From NCBI GenBank assembly GCA_028023455.1, contig JAQFVV010006272.1:1566586-1630585 (forward strand): 64,000 bases of DNA, in the 5' to 3' direction. This document shows positions 33,261 to 46,299 of this stretch, one piece after another. The translations under genes and the position numbers were made by a program. Numbering within the stretch: the stretch's first letter is position 1; every line of letters starts with the position of its first letter. This DNA comes from Epiperipatus broadwayi. Taxonomy: Eukaryota > Onychophora > Udeonychophora > Euonychophora > Peripatidae. The notes under the pieces are model-generated. The model worked only from the letters and a program-made list of their open reading frames with translations. It searched no databases and was not told the origin of the DNA.

Positions 33261-36200
33261 ATAGCTAATATATTTAACAACCATAAAAAACAATTCTACA
33301 ATAAAGAGGATATAACCACTTTCATCAAGTGTCTACTAAAATAGGCATACGATTATTAATATAACTCTGTTACACTATGATATTCAATAAAACCCATTAC
33401 TTTCATTGTGATCAAATTGAGCTTATGTTTAGAACTTAAAATCAACTCTGGTATGTATAAAACTTTAGTGTTTATATTAATAAAGATTTACAACTTCCTC
33501 TATATTGCCTGATAATGCTGTTAGCAATCAAAACTATTTTATTCACTTAAATTTTAAAAAAAAAAAGATTCGAGTTGCCCTCAAAATTGGCTGACTTATT
33601 TAGACAATAACCTGATAAATTTCTTTTAAAAGTTGCGTATGTTTGTGTATGTGCAACAGGAACTATGAAGTTTTTGAAAATTCAAGAACTAACATTTAAG
33701 TATATAACTGATTTAATAACTGATTATTTCTTTCCCAGACCTTACAAATCATAAAAAGATATCATTTTAATATTTAAAATTAGACAAATGATGAATTGTC
33801 AGTGGATTGTATTAAAAATCTCAGTACATTAGCATTAATCTGTGATCTTAGAGAAATCATAAATGATACTTGGAGAAATTATTTCATCTACTGTACATTG
33901 TAAAGCTCAAATTAGTGATGGGAAATGGTACTACTTTTGATTATGTAACAAATTGATCATCTTTGGATGAAACAACTGTTGATGAATCTTTAGATGAAAA
34001 AAAAATTTTTTTCTAAGATTTAAAACATAAAGCGATAAATATGACTTACAAATCAAACATCACACACCAGGATAAGCCAATCTGAATCTGTAAGTTATAG
34101 CAAAAATTGCTCAATTGTAACAAAATCCACTCTAAAAGACAATGTTCTCATAATCAATCAGTTTGAAATATTAAACTTTGTTGGTTATAATAAATATTTT
34201 ATTAAAACAAAAAATCCAGCAAGCTGATTAATATAAAATGTAGAAATTAAGTCTGAAGACTAATAAAAAAAAAAGTTTCAAATAAAGTGTGTTAAGGATT
34301 TAAATAATGTAAAAGCAATCTTTAACAGCCAAATAAACATAAACAATAAACGATTTAAAAAGAGAATTTGATTCTGGATCAGCAATCTCCAAAATCTCAA
34401 AAAGTAGGTGTGCAATCAGAGAAAAAAACAAAAAAATAGATACTAAAAAAAAAATACAAATTGCAGCAAAGCAATAACATAATTATGAATTAAAAGGCAA
34501 TTTTATTCAACTTCTTAGCAAAACTATGGTAAAAGTCACAAAGAATAAAATCAAAATTAGTGACTAAATAAACTATAAAAAAAAAAAACAATCAAAAGAC
34601 TTAAATAATAGATATCTTACAACAGAATACCAGTCATACTGCTTAATGAAAATTTGGTAATTAATAAAGGGTCAATAAAAGTCATTTTCCTTTAGAATAA
34701 AAGTTTACAATTGTACAACTGTCTAGTAACACAAAATATAACAGCTAAAAGCAGTCATTCACTGAGAAAAATTGAATGAGCCCTGGTTACAATTCATGAC
34801 TGGCCATTGTGATCTCTAATACCAAACAATTTCTAGCAATTGATGAACCTTTATTTAAATAGCTTGATGTGGAAAACATATCATTACTGCACATCATAGC
34901 AGCCATTGAAACTTTGAAAACACTATTTGCTCCTCATGATATTTCTAAAACTGATACATCAAATAATCGAATAACTTTTACATCAGTAGAGATAGACATT
35001 TCTCAGCCTGATTTTTTTTTTAAGAAATCAAAAATTTTATTTTTACATTCTCAAAAATAAAATATGTAATAAAAATATTATTAGTTTTAAAAATTACTAT
35101 TACGAATACATAAATAAAAAGAAAATAATTTATATAAAATGATAAAATATATATTTAACAATTTCACTTTCCATTTTGGTCATTAAAAATATATTTTGAC
35201 CAATGGATCATTAAACATGAAAATGCAACAATTTTTAATATGTAAATGTATTTATTAGATTTATTAATAAAAACGTACAAATAAAAAAAAAATACATTTA
35301 CATTTTTGTTTAAAAAAACACAGAATGTCAATCAAAAAACTCGTTCAATTGGGTTCTTTTTTTGAATACAACATGGCAAGAAAATGGGAATATTTATTTT
35401 GTATTGAAATAGTCTTAATTGTCAACAAAACTGAATTTAAAATTTCCAAATCTGATTCATTTTTCCAGTGTTTCAAATAAATTAATTTTTTTGACAATGA
35501 CAATAATTATTAGATACTATTTCATGAAAGAAAGTTACCTGAACTTTAAAAATAATTTTTAATCACAAAAAAGTGATTTTTAAAATAAATGATTATTTTT
35601 TTGTATAAATTTAACAAAAATCCAGTAGCAAATATCTAAAATTGTAATAAAATTATACTTTTTTTCCAAAATCACTTTTTATTTCCTAAAATGTTTGAAA
35701 ACTGACCTCGGATTTCTAAAAAATTGAGAATTCTCAAGAAGTTGAGAAAAAAAACAATTCTTAAGAATAATCTCTACACAACAGCTTTCATTCAATTAAT
35801 GTTATAAAGCAGATTTTATATCTCTCTATACCTGAAACTTATGAACAAATTGAAAGAATGATGTAAAAACGAAAAGAACACTCAATAAAAATATTGTAAT
35901 AAGCAGGAATATCCCCTTACTTAGAATGCTTTTAACCCAGCTCATGTTGAGAGCTTTGCCATGGATAAAATAATGCTATGAACTAAACTGCTCTTTTTTT
36001 CTGAAAACAATTTGCATCAAAAATGATCTTAAATGGATTCTTGTTATTAATCTAGATATTTTTATTACCAAACTGATGAAAATCATGCCATCAACTAGAA
36101 CAACAAATAAACCAAAATAAACTCAATTACAGAAATAAAGAAAACAATTCAGATTTCAGCAGAGAAGCTGAATCAGAAGATACCAGTTAAGTTATCCAAA

Positions 36201-36415
36201 AAAATTTAAAGCAAACTCCATCAGTGAAAACAGCATTAGAATATGTTCAACAATCACAACAAGACTATATCATAAAGTCTATATCACACTTGATTAGTTT
36301 TATAGACAGGAAAGAAATTTTATAACAAGGCATATGACAAAATATTTTAAAAAAAAACAAACAAGTACTTTATTATTCAGTAATTCATAAAAAATTTAAA
36401 TAAAAGAAGTAATAG
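33261..36415. other. AT-rich stretch, no gene
   Basis: No recognisable frame or repeat. The 63-codon frame at 34869-35060 has no family features. Confidence 0.5.
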
Positions 36416-36417
36416 AT

Positions 36418-36486
36418 CTGGGTTGAAATCCAGGGACCTTGAAGTCCAAAGGCTGCTAACTTATTATTGCACCAAACCATATAGAG
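36418..36486 (-). other. tRNA-like (SINE head) fragment
   Basis: On the minus strand TGGTTTGGTGC resembles an A box, and CTGGATTTCAACCCAG forms a T-arm-like hairpin containing a B-box-like core. It may be a decayed tRNA or a SINE head; no tail is recognised. Confidence 0.3.
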
Positions 36487-36489
36487 TGA

Positions 36490-38160
36490 CAAATTTTTAA
36501 TAGACAATTGTGGGAATTAAAATCTTTAAACTAGCATAACAAATATTCTTATCAGCCATCAATCATAATAAATATATTTTTTCTTAACGTTTTAATATTT
36601 TTTTTTAAAAAAGCTTAAACTAATTATTTTTATTAACTGATTACACTATGTTGATAAAAGCATTAGACATGACTACATCTTGATAACCATCATTGCTAAG
36701 ATGGCTACAAATAGCTAATTAATCACCAGTATAACTCGATTATAGCTGATAACCAAATATTATTATTTAATTAATAATTGTATTGTTTTTATAATGATTT
36801 CTGTTTCTTGCTCAATAATAGTGGCTATCTCCAATTTTTGCTATTGTATATAATATTTCGGTATTTTTTGTTAATATGCATCTAATTATATTCCCTATGT
36901 ATTACTTTTAAATATAAACATGTACTGTATTGGTTGATAATTAGCTATTCTAAACTAGAGAGTAAAATAAAAAGTGAAAAATACAAACCCTTACCATCCA
37001 GCACGTAACTATGTAGCATTTATTTATTTACATTCTGTTCAGGGATATAATTTCTTACCCGGAAGTATTACTATTAAATGTTTGTTTTATCTTTTCATCC
37101 ATATATCATCATTAAGTTTATTCAAAGACAAACGTTTAAGAAAACTGACAATATTGTTTCAAATTTATTAAATTTTCAACCTTCACGATAAATATACAGT
37201 ATACTAATATACATAAAGAACTGTAGTTTACTAATTATTTAAACTTTACAATTTTATAAAAATAAATGTTGCGAGAATATAAATTAAAAACTGCTTAAAT
37301 AAAATGAAATTTATACATAAATAAAACTGACAAAAGAAAATATAAATAAAATATGTGGTTTTTATTTTCACACTCTTTTTTATTATTATTATTTAAAGCT
37401 GTCCTCAGATTCAGAAGATAAATTATAACCAGTTAATGATTGATAGCTATGTCTATTTGGAATTCTAAATGTCAATCACTAAAGTATTCATGATTAATAT
37501 TAACAACAATAGTGAATATTTAAAAAAATGTGATTTAAAAAATAATCAAGTCAAATACCAAGGTCTTCATAATAAAAATAAAATAAATTTACGCATATCT
37601 GAGACTAGCTTTTACATTTAAATTATTTCTTTCTTTTTTTTTTTTTTTTTAAAAAAAAAACTCTTAAAAATAAAATTAATAAAGAAAAGAACAATAAATA
37701 AATACTGCAATATTTTTTGTTCTTTTATTATTATTTTAACAAAATAAGTGTATAAAATAACTTTTAAGTTGCCCAGCACAAAGAGCTTCTCAAGTAGACT
37801 CTTACTATAAAGGAAAAATGAAAGAAAGGAAATATTATAGGTTAGTCAAATGCAGTTGTTGAGATTTTTTTTATTATACATTCTTATTTTACTCTCCACT
37901 CAAAAAATAGATAACTATTTACCAATAAACAATAAAATATTTCCTGCATAGCAATAAATATATATATATTATGGAACGATAAGCAGTGATAACTAAATAT
38001 TATCATTAAATTGGATGAAGTATTTTTACTGCTTACCCTTAATTGTTGCCAGAATTTCCTATCTCGCTTTATTCTCTAAATGAAAAATAGTTAAATACTC
38101 ATTTACTAATAAACAATACGATATTCAGCTATAAAACAATGTATATAAGTATAGGGTTTT
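36490..38160. other. AT-rich stretch, no gene
   Basis: Includes a poly(T)/poly(A) palindrome at 37630-37662. No coding signal. Confidence 0.5.
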
Positions 38161-38164
38161 TTTT

Positions 38165-38254
38165 TTTCACATGTCAAAGCATCGGGAAGCGAACTCGCGA
38201 CAACCGTCAGCAAGCAACTGCTTGCTTGCAAGGCGGCTACAAACGCTTGACAAG
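38165..38254 (-). other. G/C-rich hairpin and tRNA-like fragment
   Basis: On the minus strand GCAAGCA-AGCAGT-TGCTTGC is a perfect 7-bp hairpin. It is followed by GAGTTCGCTTCCC, which resembles a T-arm/B box. This is the most G/C-rich spot within several kb and abuts the left arm of the inverted repeat that starts at 38255. A SINE head is possible. Confidence 0.3.
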
Positions 38255-38673
38255 TATAAGGGATTTGAACTCAATTTGAATTCAGATTTTCAAGCACCCT
38301 TCAACTATCCACACTATCTCATACAACTGATACACATGCCCACACACATAATAATATTGGTATCAGCATGGGATTTGGGTTTTCATCATCAGATTTTCAA
38401 AGATATGGATGGCTGAAAAGTTGGAGGTTGGAGTAGATTGAAGCCTGTCCATTAAAATATGAAGATTTGCTATCTTAATATAAATTGAGCACTGACTATA
38501 CTTATATGTGTGGAAGATGATAATCGGGACCAACTGGTGTGGTTTAGCACAAAATACGTATATTGGTGATTATTTATCTTTTCTACATGTGTGTGGTCAT
38601 GTGTATCAGTTGTATGAGATAGTGTGGGTAGTTGAAGGGTGCTTGAAAATCTGAGCTCAAATCCCCTATACTT
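38255..38673. repeat. Inverted repeat, arms about 90 bp, loop about 235 bp
   Basis: The left arm includes TCAAGCACCCTTCAACTATC and CATACAACTGATACACATG. The right arm (38588-38673) holds their complements with few mismatches. Confidence 0.75.
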
Positions 38674-38699
38674 CCAAATAAGCTCCAGGTTTGTGAAGA

Positions 38700-40740
38700 G
38701 TGCATGGTTTTCAAATATTTAAAACAATGTATATAAAGATTTATGTCATAGAAAGTGATAAATTATTAAACAACTATATCAAATATTATCACTAAAAAGT
38801 AAGCTTAAAATTTACCTTGATTATTAGAAAAAAATATATTTCAAGATGAACACATGCACAAACACATATATGACAAATCTGGTTTCAAATTAAGAGACAT
38901 TGGGGATAATACCATATACATATTCAAATTATCACAGACAATATATATATATTTAGTGTTAATATTAAGGACTATTAAATGCCCACAAGAGATTTCTTTA
39001 CTATGCCTCAGATTAAAAATAAAAATCATTAACAAATAAATTATTACCAATATTCTAAATTATACACAAATAAACAAGCATTAAAATAAAAGTAGTGATG
39101 CAATCAAATACTTGGAAATTCAAATAATGTTTGAGCAAATGAAAGTAGCAGGCTAAGTACAGCAATTTCATAAAGTTGAACAAACTATTCTAAAGTAAAA
39201 ATTTGTCCAGGAAATATTAGCTCAATAATTTGTCATTATAACCATTAATACTATAACTAATCACTAAATTCTTCAACTTACATAATATATAATAAAAAAA
39301 AACAGTTCTGTACTCTGTTGGAGCCTACTATAAATAATTATCAAATGTTCATTTAAATCCTCATCACAAGATCAATTTCTGTATTTTGCCTTAATCAATG
39401 AAGTTTGCAATTTAAAGATGGAAGTAAGGCAATTACAAATTTAGTAACAATACTTAATTCCATTTTCCTATTCAAGCTAAAAAACTGAAATTCAAGGCAG
39501 CCAAAAGTTTTAAATTAATAATCACTTTCTTGCATAATTACATAAATCTAATTCCAGATCAGTACCATATTTTAGTACGCTCAGTTCTTTATTAACTGTA
39601 TTCATATTTTTTCCTTTGACTAGAAATGTTAACAGTAACAACAAATCACTTAATTCTTAAATTTACATTGTAAAATGAGATTAAGATGATTGCTAGATAC
39701 ATAACTGAAATACATCCAGTTTTAAATGCCAAGATTTATTGATAAAGCAAAAATCCAGTAACTGGTCTGACTATAGAAATTTAAATGCATTCCTGTCTGC
39801 TAATCAGTGATTGCTCAAGATTACTGCAGATAGCACTAGAATTAAAACCTCCTCTTGTTTTACTTGTTAATATTGTTTATAATAAAATTAACAATATATT
39901 AATTAAAATAAATGAAAAGGATATTAATAATAATAATAATTTTAAACTAATGGAATATATCTACGATACCACATGAATATACAATCAATTGCTGAAAACA
40001 AAGATTATTATAATCTCAATCATACTTTTATAAATTATGTTTAATAAAATTTTATCAATTATATAATCTTTATAGGTTTATCTTATAAACTGACAAATCT
40101 ATATTAATGTTACATACACTTATTACTCAAGTCTTCACAAAATCCTGTTTTACATTACCATAGAACTCTAACATTTATAAAAATAAATTTTTTTAGCCAA
40201 ATTCATTATAAAATAACTATTATATTTTGGTAGTTTGTCAATATTTTGTTAACCTATGCTAATATCAGTTTTGAATTAATTTATAAATAACTTGATGAGT
40301 TTTTTTACATTCAGCTAATATATTTCTTCTTTCCGTATCTTGAATGGTATACAACTAAACATTGTTATATTATTTTGATATTCATCTTATATGTCTTTTC
40401 TTACTGGCTATTTAGTCACAAAATTTTCAGATTTATTTGACTATTGAATTTTATCAGTAATAATATGTCAAGCATTTAATAAAAAATGAAATTAAGTATA
40501 TAAAGAAAATTTTATGAAAACAAGAAAAATTAAGCTTAAAATATGGTGTATCATGTAATATATTTGAATAAAGGATTAAAAGATTGAAAGAATAATTATG
40601 ATGTTTTTAAAATGTGGCACTAAAGAGGATTCAGAAAAATCATTAAAAGATGAATTGAAAAATAAATATATACTAAGATTAATTGAAATAAAATCAAGTA
40701 TCCTGAAAAAATTTGAAAAAGATAATCTCTTACATTATCA
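38700..40740. other. AT-rich stretch, no gene
   Basis: No feature supported. Confidence 0.5.
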
Positions 40741-40742
40741 AA

Positions 40743-41436
40743 TATTAAATAATATTTACTAAGGCTGTAACCTTTAGGAATAAGCATCTGAAAAATTCAA
40801 AGATAGGGACCTTTACAGGTCTTAACCACAAGCTTACGCTAGGAAGAAAAGAGGGAAACCTTCTTTACTTCAACCTACTTTTATATATGAATAGGTGAAG
40901 CTGGAGTGGTTAGATCTAAGAGTGTGAAACTATTCAATACTTCCCTCTTTTCTTCCTAGCGTAAGCTTGTGGCTAAGACCTGTAGAGGTCCCTACCTTTG
41001 AATTTTTCAGATGCTTATTCCTAAAGGTTACAGCCTTAGTAAATATTATTTAATATAATAATGTGCATTTAATAAAATTTATAATTACAACTTTAAATTA
41101 TCGTAACAGATTTCTTACTATAAGATCATTCCATTGACTCGTTGTAAATCGTAAGATTTCGCGAGTATTAATGTATAATAAGAATTGTGGACTTAATTAG
41201 TGAAGCATTGAATAACTTCACACTCTTAGATCTAACCACTTCAGCTTCACCTATTCATATATAAAAGTAGGTTGAAGTAAAGAAGGTTTCCCTCTTTTCT
41301 TCCTAGCGTAAGCTTGTGGCTAAGACCTGTAGATGTCCCTACCTTCGAATGTTTCAGATGCTTATTCCTAAAAGTTACAGCCTTAGTAAATATTATTTAA
41401 TATAATAATGTGCGTTTAATAAAATTTATAATTATC
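40743..41436. repeat. 347-bp unit in tandem plus inverted copy
   Basis: TTCCCTCTTTTCTTCCTAGC occurs at 40941 and 41288 (period 347 bp) and inverted near 40840. The order is inverted partial unit (40743-40940), partial direct unit, full direct unit. The architecture is that of the 17-kb array but the sequence is unrelated. No CUGANGA/GAAA hammerhead core was found on either strand. Confidence 0.75.
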
Positions 41437-42109
41437 AAACATTCAAAATGATAGTAGAATTAAAAATTATGTATATAAAAAAAAAATTCAAAGAGCAGAC
41501 ATAATAAAAATTCATGGAAAATGTTTAAAAAAAAGGAGAAATAATCTATCATTTGAGGAAATTGCTAAAAGTAGAAAAAATAGCATTGGCATTAAACTAT
41601 TCTGCTATCATGATTTAAAAAGATATAATGGAAAACTGAATTGAATTTGCTATAAAGGCAGTCAAAATTTACACAATAATTTTGGTATTAAAATCAGTGT
41701 ATACTACTTTTGACTTCTCTAAATATTAGTAGAATATTAGATAGCTCCTATTACTCTAAGAAAATGATCATGGCAATGACAAATGAACACTCTGCCCCCG
41801 TTTAAATCTTTATTACTATAGCATTTGTTAAAACACCCCTTCTAAAAAAAGCAAAGATTCTGAAATAATATGGTTAATGCATCTACAATCTAAATTTCGA
41901 ATATTTTTGCTGTATCTATTACAGACTATTGAATAGTAATACGAAAATTATAATAGTTAATATATATATATACATACACACGTATTGAAATAAAAAATGC
42001 CTTATTTATTTTAATGACAGCCATGTGGTCTTCTGCATGACAGTAATCTGGTATTTAGTGTTGTGAGGATGCTAATAAATATAGCATTCAAAAGTTTTAA
42101 AGATTATTA

Positions 42110-43081
42110 TGTGTAAATAAGCATTTATTTTATATAGCGTACGTTTACAATTGTATACATTCAAATATCATCCTTTTAAGCTAATTGTGCATACGCTTTA
42201 CGAGTGTTAATAATAAAGGAATACTTTCTCACCAATACAAGATATAGTATTTATGCAGGAATAAAAGAAATCCTCTTATTCCTACAACTCAAATGCTTAT
42301 ATATGAGCAAATCTGAAGTACTGGCAAGTAAAGCATGAGGATGGAACCGTCACTTTAAATTACTATATATGATGTCTGAATGAATGACGTGGGTGAAATT
42401 GTCTAGATATTTGAATGTATACAATTGTAAACATATGCTATATAAAATAAATGCTTATTTACATATGATTAAGTTTCAGTTGGAATGACGTTTAGTAAAT
42501 TCTAGACAATTTCACCCACGTCATTCATTCAGACATCGTATATAGTAATTTAAAGTGACGGTTCCATCCTCACGCTTTACTTGCCAGTACTTCAGATTTG
42601 CTCATATATAAGCATTTGAGTCGTAGGAATAAGAGGATTCCTTTTAGTCTTGCATAGATACTATATCTTGTATTGGTGAGAAAGTATTCATTTATTATTA
42701 ACACTTGCAAAGCGTATGCACAATTAGCTTAAAAGGCTGATATTTGAATGTATACAATTGTAAACATACGCTATATAAAATAAATGCTTATTTACATATG
42801 ATTAAGTTTCAGTTGGAATGACGTTTAGTAAATTCTAGACAATTTCACCCATGTCATTCATTCAGACATTGTATATAGTAATTTAAAGTGACGGTTCCAT
42901 CCTCATGCTTTACTTGCCAGTACTTCAGATTTGCTCATATATAAGCATTTGAGTCATAGAAATAAGAGGATTCCTTTTATTCCTGCATAAATACTATATC
43001 TTGTATTGGTGAGAAAGTATTCATTTATTATTAACACTCGCAAAGCGTATGCACAATTAGCTTAAGAGGCTGATATTTGAA
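42110..43081. repeat. 333-bp unit in tandem plus inverted copy
   Basis: GTATACAATTGTAAACATA starts at 42417 and 42750 (period 333 bp). Two near-complete direct units follow an inverted unit at about 42110-42416. The copies differ by scattered substitutions. No coding frame and no recognised ribozyme core were found. Confidence 0.8.
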
Positions 43082-43211
43082 AGATTATTATATAAAATAA
43101 AACAAATATTATAATGTATTAAATGTAATAAGAATAGTTATATTCAAATGTTAGAATAACTTATTAAAACTCATTTAGGATGTAGCAATTATAAAATAAC
43201 AACTATATTTA

Positions 43212-43820
43212 AATTTTTAATGATGGAACCTAAGTTTTTGGACTTCCTCATTAAAATAAATCTAAACTCAATGCCGACTAACTGGTTTTACACCACAAGA
43301 AATACTTCAGGAAAATAAACCCTCTATGTCACAACTGTGGTAAAAGTGACGAGACATTCAATCACCTTATTCAAACTTGTATGGCTTTTCAAAATATAAA
43401 AAACATAATTGCACACAATTGCCCAATTGATCTATATAGAATTCTCAATATCAAAGATTGTATAATGTCAAGGGACTTCCCAATTATAAGATTATCCATT
43501 TTTCTCACTTATTCCATGTGGATTGCAAGATGCAAACAAAAGTTCACCTACCCCTCTCCCAAGACAGAAGACATTTTCATAGAGACTATGAAGACATCCA
43601 AAATAGAGCTAAAGTCCTTGCCTCAAAATTTCTTAGAAAACACCTGGAATCTCTTCAGCTTCCCAAACATACATATCCAACTATGAATAAGTAATTGTAT
43701 GAGCAGGCTTACAGTAACTTTCATAACAGACCAAATTTGACAAGGTTTCCTGGCTATCTCTTTTGTGTAACAAAATGTAATATTTAACAATAAATAATTT
43801 TTAAAAAAAACCAACATTTT
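43212..43820 (+). pseudogene. LINE 3' end: ORF2 C-terminal zinc-finger region (L1/Tx1-like)
   Basis: A frame reading CHNCGKSDETFNHLIQTC carries the Cys-x2-Cys...His-x4-Cys pattern of the zf-RVT domain at the C terminus of L1/Tx1-type ORF2 proteins. It continues through FLTYSMWIARCKQKF, a typical downstream hydrophobic/Trp block, to a stop at 43686. The segment just before it (FLDFLIKINLNSMPTNWF) fits the preceding region but lies in another frame, so a frameshift near 43310 separates them. An AATAAATAA and poly(A)-like run near 43790-43810 marks the probable 3' end. The reverse transcriptase itself is absent (5'-truncated). Confidence 0.65.
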
Positions 43821-43824
43821 AAAT

Positions 43825-45960
43825 AATTAAATTAAAAATAAGTAAATAAAAAGATTAAGTCTATTTTGAGATATGAGATTTGACAACAAGAAAAACATTC
43901 AATCAATTTAAATATGACAGTGTTTTGAAAATTCAATCAACTAAATAATGATAGTGTTTTGAAAATTTATGTAATTAAAATAAAAGAACATAAAGGTATT
44001 GAAAATAAAATAAGAGCTTATCAAAGGTGTTAAAAACAAGCGATCAAAAGTATATACAGTCAATTTTCCTTGAAATTAATCAGTCTGCAATCTTGCTTTA
44101 TCCAAGCTGCATTAAATTCTCATTAGAATGCCCAAGTACAAAAAAAAAAAAAATGTTAAATGCCTGAAATCTGATTTGAATTGTTTGTAAATCTGATCAA
44201 GCTATTTTAAAGTAATCTATACTTAAAATGTAGAAAAAATATGATTAAACATCAAATTTAAAAGACAAGAGATTGATGAAGGACATTGTAGCAATTTGTA
44301 AAAAAAAGAATATGATTATAAATGGAATTAATTCATATGCCATCATGGAAGAAATATTAGCATACAAAAAATCCTCACAATGAACTATAGAGAATACTAG
44401 TTACAAAACATTTTGTCACTAAAAATTTTTTTAAAAGTTTATTGATTAGATTGTTATCCTATCATTAACAATTTTAAATTTCATTTTACTACCTCATAGT
44501 GTATATTTAATTCTAACAAACTGAATTTTGTTATGCATTAAGTGTTATAGTATCTGGTAAAATAACTATATTGACAGAAAAGATAGGGTTTTTTTTTAAA
44601 TATTTAGCTTTGTAACTACCTTTTCCATGAGTATAATAATTTTACAAGATATTACATTGGCTCAAAAAAAAAAATTAGTAACAAATGAATTACAAAAGTA
44701 CTTATATAATCTATTATTTCAGTGATTGATTAATGAAAGAAACAATTTTTTATTTAAAAAAAGGAAATAAGCATTTGGTGCTGAACAGGTATAAATATCT
44801 GAGCTGTATTTTAAAATATCTAAATAAAAATGTTGTTTCAGCTTTTCTTTTATTATATATATATATATATATGCTTAGATAAAATTTTATTCACTTTAAA
44901 AAAAGATAATCTTTAGTAGAAATTCTCAGCCAATATAAAATCAGACAGCAAAATAAAAATGTAATATTCATTTTAAGCATGGAAAGTATCCATGCTTGCA
45001 AAATGGTAATATAATTATAAAACTTTTAAGTTAAAGATTTACTTTTATATTTGATTGAAATCATTTGAATAATCAGTTTTAACTTAAAAAAATATTTTTA
45101 GATTCGATTGATTTCATTTGAATACAAATTAGCCTCTTTTTAATTACTGTTAGATTTTATGTATGCAGTTGCTAAATCATAGTTGAATAGTCAAAATATA
45201 CTATATCAATATGGTGGACTTATTAACAATTCTGCAAATTTGAGGTAAAATCCAAAGAACTATCTCAGTTAATTAGAGTATTACTACCAATATTTTAGAC
45301 TGATTTCAAAAAAACTATTGCTATAATTAAATTGAGTTATTACTATATTAGAATTTGGACCTAAAGAGATGATTCTTTTGAAATACCATTGTAAGAAAGG
45401 TAATTCCACATTAGACTTATGTGTATGTTTATTGTTATTATGAGGTTGACCATAAGTAGGATTATATCTAGAGTTTATTAAATCCAGAGATTTATGCTGT
45501 GGTGCTCGGAAATATAATCATGTTAGTATTGTAAAATGTAATGTAAACATGAATGATTAAAATTAATTATATTAAACTTTGGTATTTCACAGTACATGTG
45601 AACAAAAATTAAAAGATAGATGAAAATAGCTTACTAAAGCAAAAATCAATTATAAAAAAAATTCATACATTGGAATGTAAGCATGTTTGTGAAATTTCTA
45701 CTATAAATAAATGGCAAAATATGCACTGCTGAAAACAAAGATCAATAAACAAGAAGTACAGTTATGTAAAAATATACAGTTTTGGGGCTGCTAGAGAATG
45801 TTGTATTTAATATTTGCATTTAATTTTTGTAAGTATTAACTTATTAATATGAAAAAAATATAAACACAATATTTACATTTTATTAATGTTTGCATTGTGC
45901 AATCCCTAAAGGCCTCAAAAACTACCCAAATGGATCTTATTGTTGGTACAGTGGATGCCA
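43825..45960. other. AT-rich stretch, no gene
   Basis: A short two-copy repeat near 43885-43965 (a TGTTTTGAAAATT phrase) and a (TA)n tract at 44850-44872. Confidence 0.5.
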
Positions 45961-45966
45961 CCATAA

Positions 45967-46296
45967 ATCCTGCTAAATAAAAATCAAGGTATTGTTGTAC
46001 AGTGCCCAGATGTCTTTTATCCTGATAAATGGTCAGCTTCCAAAGTCTTCCACTTGATCTTTCCCCCATTCAATAGACATTTCATCTTCTTTACTCCAGA
46101 AGTAAAAAATCTGAGTGCTATCAGAATTGAATTTTGGAGCCCTCAAACATTCCTTTATAAAGGGATATTCTATTTAAATGACATTTCATGTTTAATTGCC
46201 AATGTAGAGTGTTTGAATGTAAAGTTTCATATCATGACTATTAATGCATTTTTTTCCAGAGGGCAGGATCCCATACTATCAAAAATAATTCACTGA
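45967..46296 (+). other. Unidentified 109-codon open stretch
   Basis: The frame is open from a stop at 45964 to the stop at 46294-46296, unusually long for this composition, with mixed residues (CPDVFYPDKWSASKVFHLIF and FWSPQTFLYKGIFYLNDISC). No ATG starts it, and it matches no family I know. The complementary strand is also partly open (a 77-codon frame at 45836-46069). It may be a decayed transposon gene or an exon remnant. Confidence 0.25.
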
Positions 46297-46299
46297 ATC

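Noticed and set aside
42110-43081. Hammerhead core in the 333-bp unit (CTGAATGA...GAAATTGTC on the minus strand)
   Set aside because: The box has an extra base, and the intervening bases form no helix II.
45836-46069. Minus-strand phrase DIWALYNN suggesting a translation initiation factor 4E pseudogene
   Set aside because: Only a short phrase resembles it; the following conserved blocks of that family are absent.
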